Positions 48,268-59,692 of a stretch of DNA of 64,000 nucleotides are shown here, piece by piece; the first letter of the stretch is position 1; every line of letters starts with the position of its first letter. The notes beneath the pieces were generated by a model. It did not search any database, was not told the DNA's origin, and saw nothing but the letters and a program-made list of their open reading frames with translations. The stretch is taken from positions 8,158,501-8,222,500 of the forward strand of contig NC_092580.1 of the NCBI RefSeq assembly GCF_037975245.1, written 5' to 3'. Origin of the DNA: Apostichopus japonicus. Its lineage: Eukaryota > Echinodermata > Holothuroidea > Aspidochirotida > Stichopodidae. Both the position numbers and the translations under genes were made by a program.

Positions 48268-50710
48268 TCACACCTTTTCCAGGAGAAGTTCACTTGTGAA
48301 ATCGCGGCTGTTGACGCTAAGACTTGGAAGGTGTGGAGAAACCTGCAGAGATTAAAGAAACGTAGAGGGTAATTCAATGTACGAGTCCCGGATCTTTCAA
48401 TCCTACAAAAATCTCACAGACATTGGAAGGTCATGCTAGGATTGATACATCATTGACTCTTTATTGTTAACAATCATAAATCTGCTTTATAATAATTCAG
48501 GCAGATACACAACATATTAATGGGCAGACACTGTCTGTAGGACCAATATGTGTGTATCAGCTCATGGCTGCCTTAAAGTGTAGAAGTATTACACCTCTAC
48601 CTATTGGTATAACTCACCTTTGAGACTTTGAAGTGACACGGCTTGTCATTATGTGATGAGTAGAGAGTGAGGGCGCTCCAAACTTTCACCAAACCTCTGC
48701 AAAATAAAAGAAATGAACTACTCACTATACGGTTTGATAATTAGAATTAAGAAAAACAGAAAAACAAAGAAAACTTATCAGTAAAGTTTGGGTGAAGCTG
48801 CTCATAAGGTGCATTATTAAACAATGGATGAAGAAATACCATAGAAAAAACAACAACTATGAATGACAGAAACATTACAAAGTTCTCATTATTTGTTTTT
48901 ACCCCTTCATATTTCTTATCTCCTACCAGATATTAAGTGACGGCTTTGTGCTCACATGTAGTGCACAATATATACAGCAGCTCAAATAAAAAAGAATAAC
49001 ATATTATAATACCAGAAGTGTTACTTTTCTCATATTTTGTCTGAGGTCATAATCAGTCCGATTAATCTGGTGTACAGAACTCACATAGTCATGGAGTGCT
49101 CAAATAATTACTAATTCTATTGACAGACCAGATGACACTGTGGATTGAATCTTAACTATAAAAATTATCTCACAAAAGTTTTTGCATCACTCATGTGCCT
49201 GAAGATGCTATGCACTGTATCTATATTAATATAGTGATATTTCACTGCAAACACTGAACAGGCGCGTAGTGAGGAATTTGCCAAGGGAGGGGCGAACCTG
49301 TAGGCAAACTATCAGAGCCATAGATTTGGCATTGAAAACTATCTAAGCATAGCACCACCATGAGTTGGCGCTATGCGTACAAGTAAATTTTGGCTGAAAA
49401 TGCCTCACCGATCGCTGGAAATGCCACTTCCCAGGCCTTGTTAGTTGCATCTAAGCTTGAAATTACTAGCAATATCATAAAAACATACCAAAAAAATATG
49501 CTCAAGGGGGGGGGGTCGGTCGCCCCCTTCTCCTCCCCCCGCCCCCCTTGGCTAAGTGCCTGACACTGAACTACTCTCTTTACCAAGATCCATTGTCAAT
49601 GTGTTTCCTTACTTTAAATAAATCATATTAAAATCATAACCAGGAAGTCTTTCTTTTCTGGTATGAAGAGGTTGAAACATATTTTCATTGTCTAAGCATT
49701 GCCTGGTTTCTTCCCTCAAAATACTTTTCTTGATCATTGATGTTTGTATATTTTAACATCCTTTAATAATGACCATCTTGCCAATTTGAAGTTTCTTTTC
49801 CATTTTTTTTTCTTATTCAGTCATGATTTGACCAATACTATGTGCCCTCAGTTAACATTTCTTTCCGTTTACACATTTATTCATGTTACAGTGTAGAACC
49901 ATCGATTTCTGTCTTCTACATATCAAGTTTTATATGTCTCTGTGATGAAGATGAGAGACACATTTTGAATACAAACATTGTAAAAATAATCCCTTTGGAC
50001 AATTTGTGTAACAGTAATAAATTTGCTTACATTGAAGGAACTCGAAGAATAGACTTCAGTGACTTTTTCTCAAATCGAATGATATCTACAGCTATAGAAC
50101 CACCAACATCTCCATGGAGTCCTTTAAGGGCCTTCACAATCAAATTCTTGAATAAGTCACTGTCAAAGTTGGCCTTGGCTCCAAACAGATCACTGTGAAA
50201 AGTAAAAGTTTGGATGTAAAAAAAATTATTAATACAAAGGGCAAAAATATTAATGATTTCCAAATGTTAATGATTTAATTATACAAATGTAGTTATGTGA
50301 ATGCAATGCAAGCATGACTATTGTATCTTAGCTTACTACAAGAAGAATTGAGCATCACACATTAGCTCATTTCAGGAACTATCAGGTAGCTCCGTTCTGG
50401 TGATGATGATAAAAGTGCTCCAATGGTTACTTGGAATTGAAGCATTTTCTAATATTTATCACTGTCACTTATATTTAAGTTGGAGTATAGGGAGTAATGT
50501 ATGAACAAGCCTGGAATACTGTTCAAGAAAGGAAATCACTGTCACAGTGTGACTCCAGATTATGATATCATTCACAACAAACCTATCACATTGCCGTAGC
50601 AAAGTGCCCAAGCCACTTCAAAAGATATTGCCATTCCATACTCACAGCTGCACCATCATGTAATGGTATTGAGGACTCTTCAGGACAATTCGTTCAAACT
50701 CTCCCTCCAT
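48268..50710 (-). CDS. RPP14: Ribonuclease P/MRP protein subunit p14
   Basis: Four coding exons on the minus strand: 50646-50710, 50031-50192, 48618-48696, 48268-48342. Phases 2, 2 and 0 agree; 126 aa (human 124). RPP14 is a small subunit of nuclear RNase P and RNase MRP, which process tRNA and rRNA precursors. Matches to my recollection of the human protein include SPQYHYMMVQL, KNLIVKALKGLHGDVGGSIAVD (cut here: LHGDVGG), SILRVPS, GLVKVWSALTLY and the C-terminus VSPHLPSLSVNSRD. The start is fixed by an in-frame TAA at the 5' edge of the first coding exon, which begins at 50750 with a good acceptor; an upstream non-coding exon must therefore exist. Intron 2 holds a hAT-type MITE. The HTD2 reading frame that accompanies RPP14 in vertebrates is not seen downstream. 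Confidence 0.93.
49259..49562. mobile_element. hAT-type MITE, 304 bp, TSD ACACTGAA
   Basis: Starts CAGGCGCGTAGTGAGG and ends CTTGGCTAAGTGCCTG (complement CAGGCACTTAGCCAAG), imperfect 16-bp ends, flanked by ACACTGAA at 49251-49258 and 49563-49570. It carries the 42-bp module at 49339-49380 in reverse and a G-run plus C-run near the right end. It lies in RPP14 intron 2, between the exons at 50031-50192 and 48618-48696. Confidence 0.9.
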
Positions 50711-50750
50711 GTTCTCCAACTCTTTCCTCCTTTTCTTGTCAAAGAATTAC

Positions 50751-53700
50751 CTAAAAAGGAAATAAGGTCAAATTTCAGTTCATTAAATTTCTTGTTCATT
50801 TGCTAGTCTATCAGTTGCAGGCTATGTAATCCTTTAGCATTACTTAAGGAAGTATTTTTTTTACCCTTGTTGTCCCCCACTGACGAAAGGCATAGGATTT
50901 ATAGTAGAATACCCTGCAACTAATCATATTATGTTAATGTAAATTGGCAAGTGATCACAGCATAGAAAGTTACTTAATTAAGAACTTTAGGATAGAATAT
51001 TCTTGATGTGTGAATTGGATATAGGGTGGCTGCCGGGCTGGAACAAGTCGTTCTGATTGTTTGGTCAAAACACCAGTAGAAAGCCATCTTTATTAGTAAA
51101 CAGTTTACAGTAATTTTTTTCTGTCAATACAAAATATGAAGATACAGTTTTGAGTGAATACTGTTGCAAATTACTGTTGAATTACTAGAAATTTAAAACT
51201 ATGTCTGACCATGGAGGTAAATCTGTTTTACCTCCATGGTCTGACTTGGTCAAAAATAGAGAAAATAACAAATGGAGATGGCAAATGAAGGCAATATGGT
51301 GAGCTGTAGCTTGTAAGTGTCACCACTGACTTGTAGTTGCCTATTTGATACATTTTCTAGTGCGAATAAATTGAAATTAATTTGGATTATTTGGCATAAG
51401 TTAGCTCAACAAGTTAAATTTCTATGACCACAATTCCACATAAACAATAAAAACGTAAAATACAAAATACTGTCACAGTAGCTCTCCAGACCTCTCAATA
51501 AATGAGAGCATTGCATAATTCTTGATCAAACTTGAAAACCAACCGAATGTTATCTTTATGATTTATCCTGTATCATGTGATACACAGTTCCCTCAGAAAA
51601 CTTTCAAAATTGGGTTCATTTGGAAGTTTGAATTGGGGTAACGGTTGGGCCATTTTTGTTCTTTCACTGTACCTTCATGGACAAAACTGTTTAATTTGCT
51701 CGTTTTCATATTTTTAATTTAAATATGGTGAAAGTAATGTTCAGTAACACTAACAGTGCACTCACCCAAAATTATTGAATAGCCAGAGTTATTCTAACAC
51801 CCTGAGAGGTTTCTGCGTGGTTCCTACTTTTAATAATATAGTCAGAATAACAAAGTTCGCAACACTGCGAAGTTTAGACACCCCTAAGAAATCCACGATT
51901 TCATCATGACAACCTACAGCAAGAGCCAATTCCACGAAAAAATACGAAGCTACAGTTATTTTCTCTCCAAAATGACCGTGTGCAAGTATGTACCTACATA
52001 TTTGTCTATAAATGGAAGTTATAGTTTTGGGTGGTTTTAAGGCTTAGGTGTCCGAACTTCGAAGTGTCCATGCTACTATTGCTATCATAATATTCAGGCC
52101 ATAACCCAGCTTTAAATCCTAGTTAGATGTGTATGAATCTGCCTGATACTGATAGTGTGTGGCATGTTGTTACGCATGCTTTTCTTCTGTAATACTATTT
52201 GGTATAGCCTACCGTAGGCCTAATGGAGGCTACGGTAGCCTAATTTTAAGCTGATCCCGTCCCTGGGCGATGCCTACTAGGCATACTTAGTAGAATGGTC
52301 GGCTCATATGCCGAGATAGGCTACAACTTCGAGTACAACTTACAAATACAAGTGCATAGGGGCCTACATACAGTATACCACTTACAAGGGATGTACCACC
52401 TAACAACGCCTGGAAATGTCTGCTGACAAATACTATCTCTGTTTATTTCAATATAGTGGATTGGAACAAGCGCAATATATTTAGTGAGGTACAAACAGTT
52501 CTGCACTTCAAATATAGGCTCGCATGTGCACAAACCAACGGTGCAAAACCAGCTGAATTCTGCTTTGACCAAATATGGCTTTGACTAGTTGCGCAATATC
52601 GAAATCTTTCATATGCGTCGAGAGCCCTCTTTTATAAGATTGGCTACCATGTGCAGTAAGTATGTATTACTGTATAGTATAACAATAAGTGATACGGGGC
52701 AAAGAATTGGACTAAAACTGCACACCTGTCTTTTTTTTTTGCAACCAAATACAAAACACTGTTTATGTTTTATTAATTTACTTCATTATGATCATTATGA
52801 AGTGTAGTAAAAGTAATGTATGATATTTTAACGCAGTTGATCAGTAGAGAAAAGTAATGGTTTGTACTGGCCTCCGTAGAATTAAAAAATGTCTTGAAAT
52901 CTCATTAAATGCATCGTTTCATGAGAAAATTTCAACATTGATTATATTAACAATACCTTCGTCCACTATACTGAAGCAAATAATAAGAGATCACATTTTC
53001 ATGAAGACGATTGAAAGTCATGAAATTTAGCAACATAATGCGTGGAAGGCTCAAAATCAACATTAGTGTTAATTCATAACATTAGGTCCACTAAATGCTC
53101 AATTTTGCAGCTTCGACCGGTTTCGATCGGGGGCAAAATGGACCCCCCTTCGGAAAAACGAATTTCGATTATTTTCACACTTAGTCTTTGAAATGTGTCG
53201 CAAACGATATTCTAATGAAATCATCGCAATTGACATATTAGCCGCATCTTTATTGAAACTCTGTAAATTATTTAATAATTTAGCTGAAAATGAACATATA
53301 AAAAGGTTATGTTTGTTTGGGTTACTAGTGGCTTGCTTCAGCGAAAGATAATATCTATTTCTCGGGACGATTAATTTCGAGCACAAAAATATTGACAAAA
53401 ATTCGTTAATCCTAGATAGAGAAATATGAACATACACAGAGGTATAAGTAATGTTAACCTGTTGTCTATACTTTTCTTATAACAGCGGGTCCCCCCCCCC
53501 ACAATTTTGTATCTTACCCGATAGAAATCGAACACTTTCCTACAGAGGCACACGCGCGCCATCATTGCCATTAAAGATTATCGTTATTACTAACTAGCCT
53601 TCTCGCATAGTATATACTGTACCAGATATCACAAATATATATTGACAATCCCGCAGTTATGTGGCAGCTTTTATAGATGGCTTGATTGCTTCGTAGTTGA

Positions 53701-54175
53701 TCATAAGATAATACCGTGGGAACTTGAACTAATTAAACATATGATATCACGGTGATGTAAATTACTTACTGTCTGTATAAGTAACAAATACACGACAATT
53801 CTATATCATATCTGTTTTAAAAAACTTGGTCAAATGACTTATTAAACAAACGAATTTGGATGAGGTGAACTAGTAACTATGATATGACATGCACTAAAAC
53901 AATAACGGAATATTTTGTTGTCAGATGAAGAAGAATTAAAGAACAATGTAAGGGTTATGAAGATGACGTCACTCTAGAGTTAAAATAAAGCTTTTGTTTG
54001 AGAAAGGAAGTAGAAGAACCTTTGACAAGTATAAAATATCGTAAACTTAAGTTTGTAATATGTGAGGTTAAGTTGAATTGTGAATTGAAGTTTAATTTGT
54101 GAATTTAAGAAAAAGGGAGAGAAAAAAGGTGAATTTGAGACAAATTAAAAGTGTAAATCCAAAGAAAAAATGAGC
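50751..54175. other. RPP14 5' flank and gene-poor DNA
   Basis: The RPP14 promoter and non-coding first exon should lie here but cannot be placed. A perfect fold-back is at 51207-51241 and a short imperfect one near 52206-52242. The segment 52598-52810 matches 54318-54510. No gene is recognised. Confidence 0.45.
51207..51241. repeat. Perfect 15-bp fold-back with 5-base loop
   Basis: Arms GACCATGGAGGTAAA (51207-51221) and TTTACCTCCATGGTC (51227-51241) around TCTGT. Both flanks continue as CTGAC-like sequence. It is outside any gene I can see. Confidence 0.9.
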
Positions 54176-55877
54176 GTAGTTTTGCCCTTCATTGCTTCCT
54201 TAATAACGTACAATGTTTTAATTGTACTTTTTATTATCTTCTAAATCAGAAACGAGTGTTAAATTACTGCCTCATAGTTTTTGTTGTTTTAACTAGTTAC
54301 TCTATATCGATATTTTTAATATGCGTCGAGCGCCCTCTTTTATGAGATAGGACACCAATTACAATAAAGTATTACAATAAGTATCGCGGGAAAAAGAATC
54401 GGACTAAAACGTACACACTTTTCTTTTAATTCCACCAAATACAAAACACTGGTTATATTTTTTTATCAATTGACTTCATTATGATCAGTAAATACTAATA
54501 ACAGCTGTCAATAAGTTTCCAATTATTTCACATTAAAAAGCAGTTTACTCTATGGATTTCTAAAATCAAATCCATTCATTGAACTTTCGCATTCTCTCTG
54601 CATATATAAGCAGAGACTACAAACAATGTGAAGTTTTAGGCAAAGCGTTCCCATCTCTGATAATGGTCAGGTATTTTACACTGCACAGAAAGCCCCAAGA
54701 GAAGTAATCAATTTGTGATGCTACCAAAAGTTACTGATTGAACTAACTTTCAGCCACAAATCCCCTTTTCAGTTTTATGGCATAATCAGGCCTTCAAATA
54801 AATATAAAAATAGCACATTGAGTTTGTTAATCCAGGGATCTTACACAACAACTAGTTGTTCAAACAAAGTAGCATGTGTTACAACCTCCGCCCCCTCCCC
54901 ACACCCCCCCCATTAAAATGGCCATAGAAGATCTTCTTAGGTGGAGTACGTTTTAAATTTGTACACTGGTAGCCTGGGAGATCATTAAATACTTTAAGAA
55001 CTTTAAATACGTCATTAGACCTACAAACTTTTCTTATTTATTGTAGGCCAGTACAGGGGTGATAGGGGAAGGGAACGGGGGCCTGGGTGATGATAAGTGG
55101 ATGGGTGACCACTTCCCCTTGAAGAATGTTTTTGGTATAATTAAGGGTGCGTAGTTTTACACTTCATTGCTTCCTGAATAACGTACAATGTGTAATTGTA
55201 CTTTTTATTATCATCAAATTATGAAACGTGTGTTAAAATACCGCCTAATAGTTTGTGTCAAGAAGTTGCTCCATATCAATATCTTTAATATGTGTCGAGC
55301 GCCCTCTTCAACAAGTTTGGCTACCAATGACTATACAGTTTCAAATAGCATGTGTTACGACCCCCCCCCCCCGCCCACCCCGCCCCACCCCATTTAAATG
55401 GCCATAGAAGCTATTCTTAGGCGGAGTACATTTTACATTTATATACTGGTAGCGTAGGAGATGGCCTTATCAGGAGGTGCCCAAGGGGGTCTGGAAAAGT
55501 GGTCTAAGGGGAGGGGTGTCCCTCTCTCCTTTGAGAATCTTTTATAAGCGAGTTTTCTTAAGTCTGAAATAATGCCAATGTTTGCACCTTCAAAGAACTT
55601 TAGATACGTCAGTAGACCTAAAACTTACTTTAATTTTGTTGACAATGATCAAGCTTTTAGAGATCAAATTTAACACATCTCATTATTTACATAGAAAACA
55701 AATGAAGGATATTTATGTGCGTATTATGCATTTTTTAGTTTGATTTTCGAAGTTATGGACTGTAGGCCAGTCACTTCAAGGGTGAAAGGGGAAGGGGCAA
55801 CGGGGGCCTGGGCGATGGTTAGTGGAGCGGTGACCACTTCCCTTGATGATTTTTTTGTTGTTGGTATAATTAAGGGT
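54176..55877. repeat. Diverged tandem duplication, copy 1 54176-55148, copy 2 55149-55877
   Basis: Ordered matches link the copies: GCGTAGTTTT start, TTCATTGCTTCC, TAACGTACAATG, GTCGAGCGCCCTCTT, TAGCATGTGTTAC, AAATGGCCATAGAAG, GGGGGCCTGGG and the closing TATAATTAAGGGTGCGTA. Copy 2 lacks a few hundred bases corresponding to about 54400-54840. A further partial copy of the GTCGAG segment lies at 52598-52810. C-runs near 54895 and 55362 sit at the same place in each copy. No protein is encoded. Confidence 0.85.
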
Positions 55878-56141
55878 GCGTAATACGAAATAATGCGATC
55901 TTTTGCAACTCATAAAGAATATCTAGTTTCAAGAAATGTCAATGCCGTCACTAGAGATACAAATATTTTGTTAATTTTGTTTAAAGTGATTGGACTTTTA
56001 GAGATCAAATTTTACACATCTCAAACAGGTAATCACACAACAAACATATTATTATATATAGAGGGAGGGGGAAAAGGAGTTTTCTGCTGAAATTATTGCC
56101 AGATGCTTGTTACGTGAGGGCTCGAATCTGGACGCAGAAGG

Positions 56142-56756
56142 CAAGGGCGGCGGAACCGGGGGGGGGGGCACAGGGGGCACGTGCCCCCCACTTTTCCTCA
56201 GGTTAAAAATGTGCCCTTTTTCTACAAGAGGCCAGGGAACCAGAATGAACACTCGGGAAGGGCCGTTTCCGGCCATCTGGGGGGTTTGTGAAACCAAAAA
56301 TTTTCTTGTACGCTCCGCGCCAACCGATGGTGGCGCCCCGCTCAGATAGTCGTGCATACAACTTTGCAAATCCTGGCTACGCCCCTGACTTTTAATGAAT
56401 TTCTGTGGGTCAAACTCAAAGCTATTTCATATGGAAAAATTTGTTAAGATATTAACAAGAAATAAACTCTAATTCGGAAATTTCCTACATTAGCAACTAT
56501 CATGATTCCACCTCATTTTGTCTCAAAAGAAAACTTGTTCCTTGTTTCCCAATTTGCACATTGGATATTGCAGTGCTAGTATGCATATTTTCCTTGAGGG
56601 GGGGCGTTGATAGAGTGATGTGTATACGCAAATAAGATAATACAATAAGAGTTATAAAGGGTACTAAATATAAGGCTGCATCAGTCCAATCGAATTTCTG
56701 CAAAGTGCCCTTTGATGTCGGTGCCCCCCAGATTAAAAGTGCTTCCGCCGCCCTTG
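56142..56756. mobile_element. hAT-type MITE, 615 bp, TSD GCAGAAGG
   Basis: Starts CAAGGGCGGCGGAA and ends CTTCCGCCGCCCTTG, with 13 bp in the inverted repeat, flanked by identical GCAGAAGG at 56134-56141 and 56757-56764. Inside is a G/C fold-back near the left end and the 42-bp module at 56308-56349. An internal GGCTACGCCCCTG at about 56376 is the end of another hAT family, so the element may be a composite or hold a nested insertion. Confidence 0.92.
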
Positions 56757-57055
56757 GCAGAAGGTTATATACGTTGCTTATAAAATCCAAACCAGGTTGG
56801 CTGAGTTTTGTGACTTCTGCAGCTGAATTTTTGTTTGTTTTATTTCTTATTTTTATTAAAAAAAATTATTTCTTTTTGTTATGTGACGTGTAAGGGGGGG
56901 GGGAGGGTATTCTTCGGAACAACCCATCCAACCACCCAACCCCACCCCCCTTGTGCGAGCAAGTAAATCTTTCCAAAATCGGCAGTGTATTCGTGGTATT
57001 CAGGTTTGAATCTTTCGGTAATCTGAACTTAAGTGTTTAGCCTAAACGTAAGCAG

Positions 57056-57240
57056 GGGCGTCAATCCGTTTTGAAACGTGGGGGACGTAATCGATTGGAG
57101 TATTCCGGCCGTAAATACTATCTAAGCGGAGCGCCACCATCAGTTGGCGCGCAGCGTACCAAGAAAATTTCAGATTTCAATACCTGCCAGATCGCTGGAG
57201 ATGGCACTTGCCAGGCTGGATAGCAGCCATTTAGTTCCGT
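57056..57240. mobile_element. Partial hAT-type element with the 42-bp module
   Basis: Starts with a hAT-like end CAGGGGCGTCAATCCG and carries the module at 57118-57159 followed by CCAGATCGCTGGAGATGGCA, which resembles the MITE at 49259-49562. No right end or target-site duplication was found, so it is truncated. Confidence 0.65.
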
Positions 57241-57519
57241 GATTTCGGGAGAAAAATACAAATTCGTCACTCAGGAACTCTGCAATAAAGTTCATGCGAC
57301 CTTCATTTTTGGTGGATTATTTCTTTTATTAGTGATTCCAATTAACATGAACATTAGAACCCAGTGCAAGTTGACAAATGATGCCGCGAAGTGGAACCCC
57401 AGCCCCATATTGCCTATGTTTCAGGATAGAAAATATCCATGACAACTAACAATCTGTGAATAAATTTACTTCGAAATGGGCACATTATATTGCACCAAGT
57501 CGGTAAAGGAATGACCCCA

Positions 57520-57770
57520 GGGCCGTTCAAGCAATAGGTGTGTGTACTAATCTGTATTTACAAAGCATAATGTCAATATAGTCCAATTGATAATTCATGG
57601 TGATAATAGACCTACTTGACAGCATCATTAGTGCAGATAAATTCTAAGCAGCTAGTTAGTTCTTTGTGATGATGTAAAATAGATTTATTTTTTCTTTTTC
57701 TTGAGACATCTCACGGGCCGCGAAAAATAACTGGCGGGCGCATGTGGCCCGCAGGTTGCCCACCCTCGCC
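57520..57770. mobile_element. Partial, inverted copy of the 27611-27979 MITE family
   Basis: Shares AATAGGTGTGTGT, ACAGCATCATTA, TTCTAAGCAGCTAG, GTGATGATGTAAAATAGATT, GGCCCGCAGGTTGCCCACCC with the reverse complement of the complete element at 27611-27979. The outer end is mutated and the other end is missing. It is older than the complete copy. Confidence 0.8.
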
Positions 57771-58349
57771 TATAGGAACGATGTCCCAAAATGTCCCCGG
57801 ACATATAGGCGAAGGAAGCTATCCGCCGCGACTGCATGTGAGTTTCTCGACTTGGCGTCCTGATGGGAGTCATACCACAAAATGGTGCATTTCCTCTGAC
57901 GCCATTATTAATAATTTAAATAACTTACTAATTAGGCACAGCCCAGATCCGAGTTCGTATATTGAGCTTAGCGCAAATTTGGCCAAAAGTCGTCATACGC
58001 CAGCATGTTAAACCACCAATGACTTTTAATACCACCCGTGACACTCTTCCAATGAGACTGTGTCAGTTTAAATGTATTGCTAGGTCTACAAGAATACATT
58101 TCTATGAAATTTGAAACAAGGATGGCAAGACAAACCACTTTAATTATGTTTTCAGGACCTCACACATGCGCATGTATCGTCAGACTTAGAATAGGTCCCA
58201 TGCGAGTGGTGGCTAAAGTGATGAAGGCATCAAAATAAATCAGTGGTTGTTCGTTGGAGTCCTCACGCAAGTTACCTCGGTTGCTAGGTGGATCTGCATC
58301 TGGTAATCGGGTGAATTCTGGTCGGAGCGTACTATGTAACCACTGTATA

Positions 58350-59692
58350 CCCAGGGACGTAGCTAAGGCCTGAAGATTGGGGGGGGGGGGGGGGGGTTGT
58401 AGTGGCTGAAAATCCAAATAGATGGGTTTGAAGCCAGAAAATTCCGACTGTTGCTTTGTACCCCCCACCCACCCTCCCCCACTCGTCAACGATACGGTCA
58501 GTGTCAGTCAGACACCCAATCTTTCGCGACTGCACTTTTGTTCTGAACTCTTTTTCGAAAAAATTTGTACCCACTGGCACTCATTTCACAAACTTATTAG
58601 CGCCCCCCCCCCACCCCAACCAAATATTTTTGTGAAAATTCGGGCAAATATGCTGATAACTTTTGGGGCACCTACTGAAAGAAAGATTATTTGCAATGTG
58701 TTTTTCAGTGGTTAAACCTATATAAATATTACCATTAATATTGTAACGACTTCCCCAATAATTCTAACCAATATGGAAGGGTAATAAGACGGAAAATTAT
58801 TGTGAGTTATTTGCATGCGATGTAAAACCGATGCATGTCTTTATCAAATGCACATTAACATGTTGAACGTGCGCGTAGCGCGCGAAAAATGTGGGTTTTA
58901 TTTTTCGGGCAAGTCGTTACACCCCCCCCCCCCCAAATCAAATTGGGCTCCTATGCCTATGACGGTAGTTCTATTAGGCATTTTTGTTTGGAGTATTCAA
59001 AATAATACGAAGTTTTGTACGGTGGAGTATAAGAATCGATATATAGTATAAGATACAATTTCTCAAAGAGGCAAGGAAAACGTGGTAAATATGACAGATT
59101 AAAAGTCAATTTTGACCGATTTTTTTTCAATTTTTAGGTCATGCACAATCACAGCAATAAATGAATAGGCCTAGATAAACTAGAGTGCGACAGTCGGAAA
59201 TTCCGACTGTCTGTCACCCACTAAAAGTAAGCAAGTGGCAATGTGACACATTCGCCTAGCGGCTATCCAAAAATACTATGCAATGTGAAAAAATACTCCA
59301 ACCAACTAATGATACAGAACAAGTTTTATAAATTCAACTTCTTAAGTGATCATGTATTTATTGAGGAGGAACTTTCTCCTTAAAAGAAAAAAGAAACAAA
59401 AAATTAAAGGTTACAAAGTTCTGTAATATTGCTTTATTACATGACTGCGTAAGGACACATATGATTTCGAATACTTAGATACAACGTATTGCTTTGGCGC
59501 AATCTTTACCCGGTGATGACATATTAAATTTAATTTAACTCCTGAAAAGTTTAAGACTTTCCAATGTTGCGAAATCCCTGGATCTCTCTCAATTGTGAGA
59601 GAGCAAACTGGTACGTGTCAATTCAGCCTTATAATATATATAATTACCAGATAACGTTACCTCTTCTAGTCTGAAGAGCTTTCCCACCTTCC
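58350..59692. other. G/C-run DNA and inner flank of the right arm
   Basis: A hAT-like end CCAGGGACGTAGCTAAGG at 58350 is followed by a long G run and, at 58605 and 58921, C runs, with GGGCTCCTATGCCTATG near 58945 as a possible other-family end. None can be paired into a delimited element. No gene is recognised up to the right arm. Confidence 0.4.

Noticed and set aside
48113-48377. Three overlapping frames of 64-80 codons
   Set aside because: They overlap the true last RPP14 exon (48268-48342), which is read in a different frame and joins in phase with upstream exons.
58350-58970. Complete hAT element between CAGGGACGTAGCTAAGG and GGGCTCCTATGCC
   Set aside because: The two ends do not pair and no 8-bp duplication flanks them.
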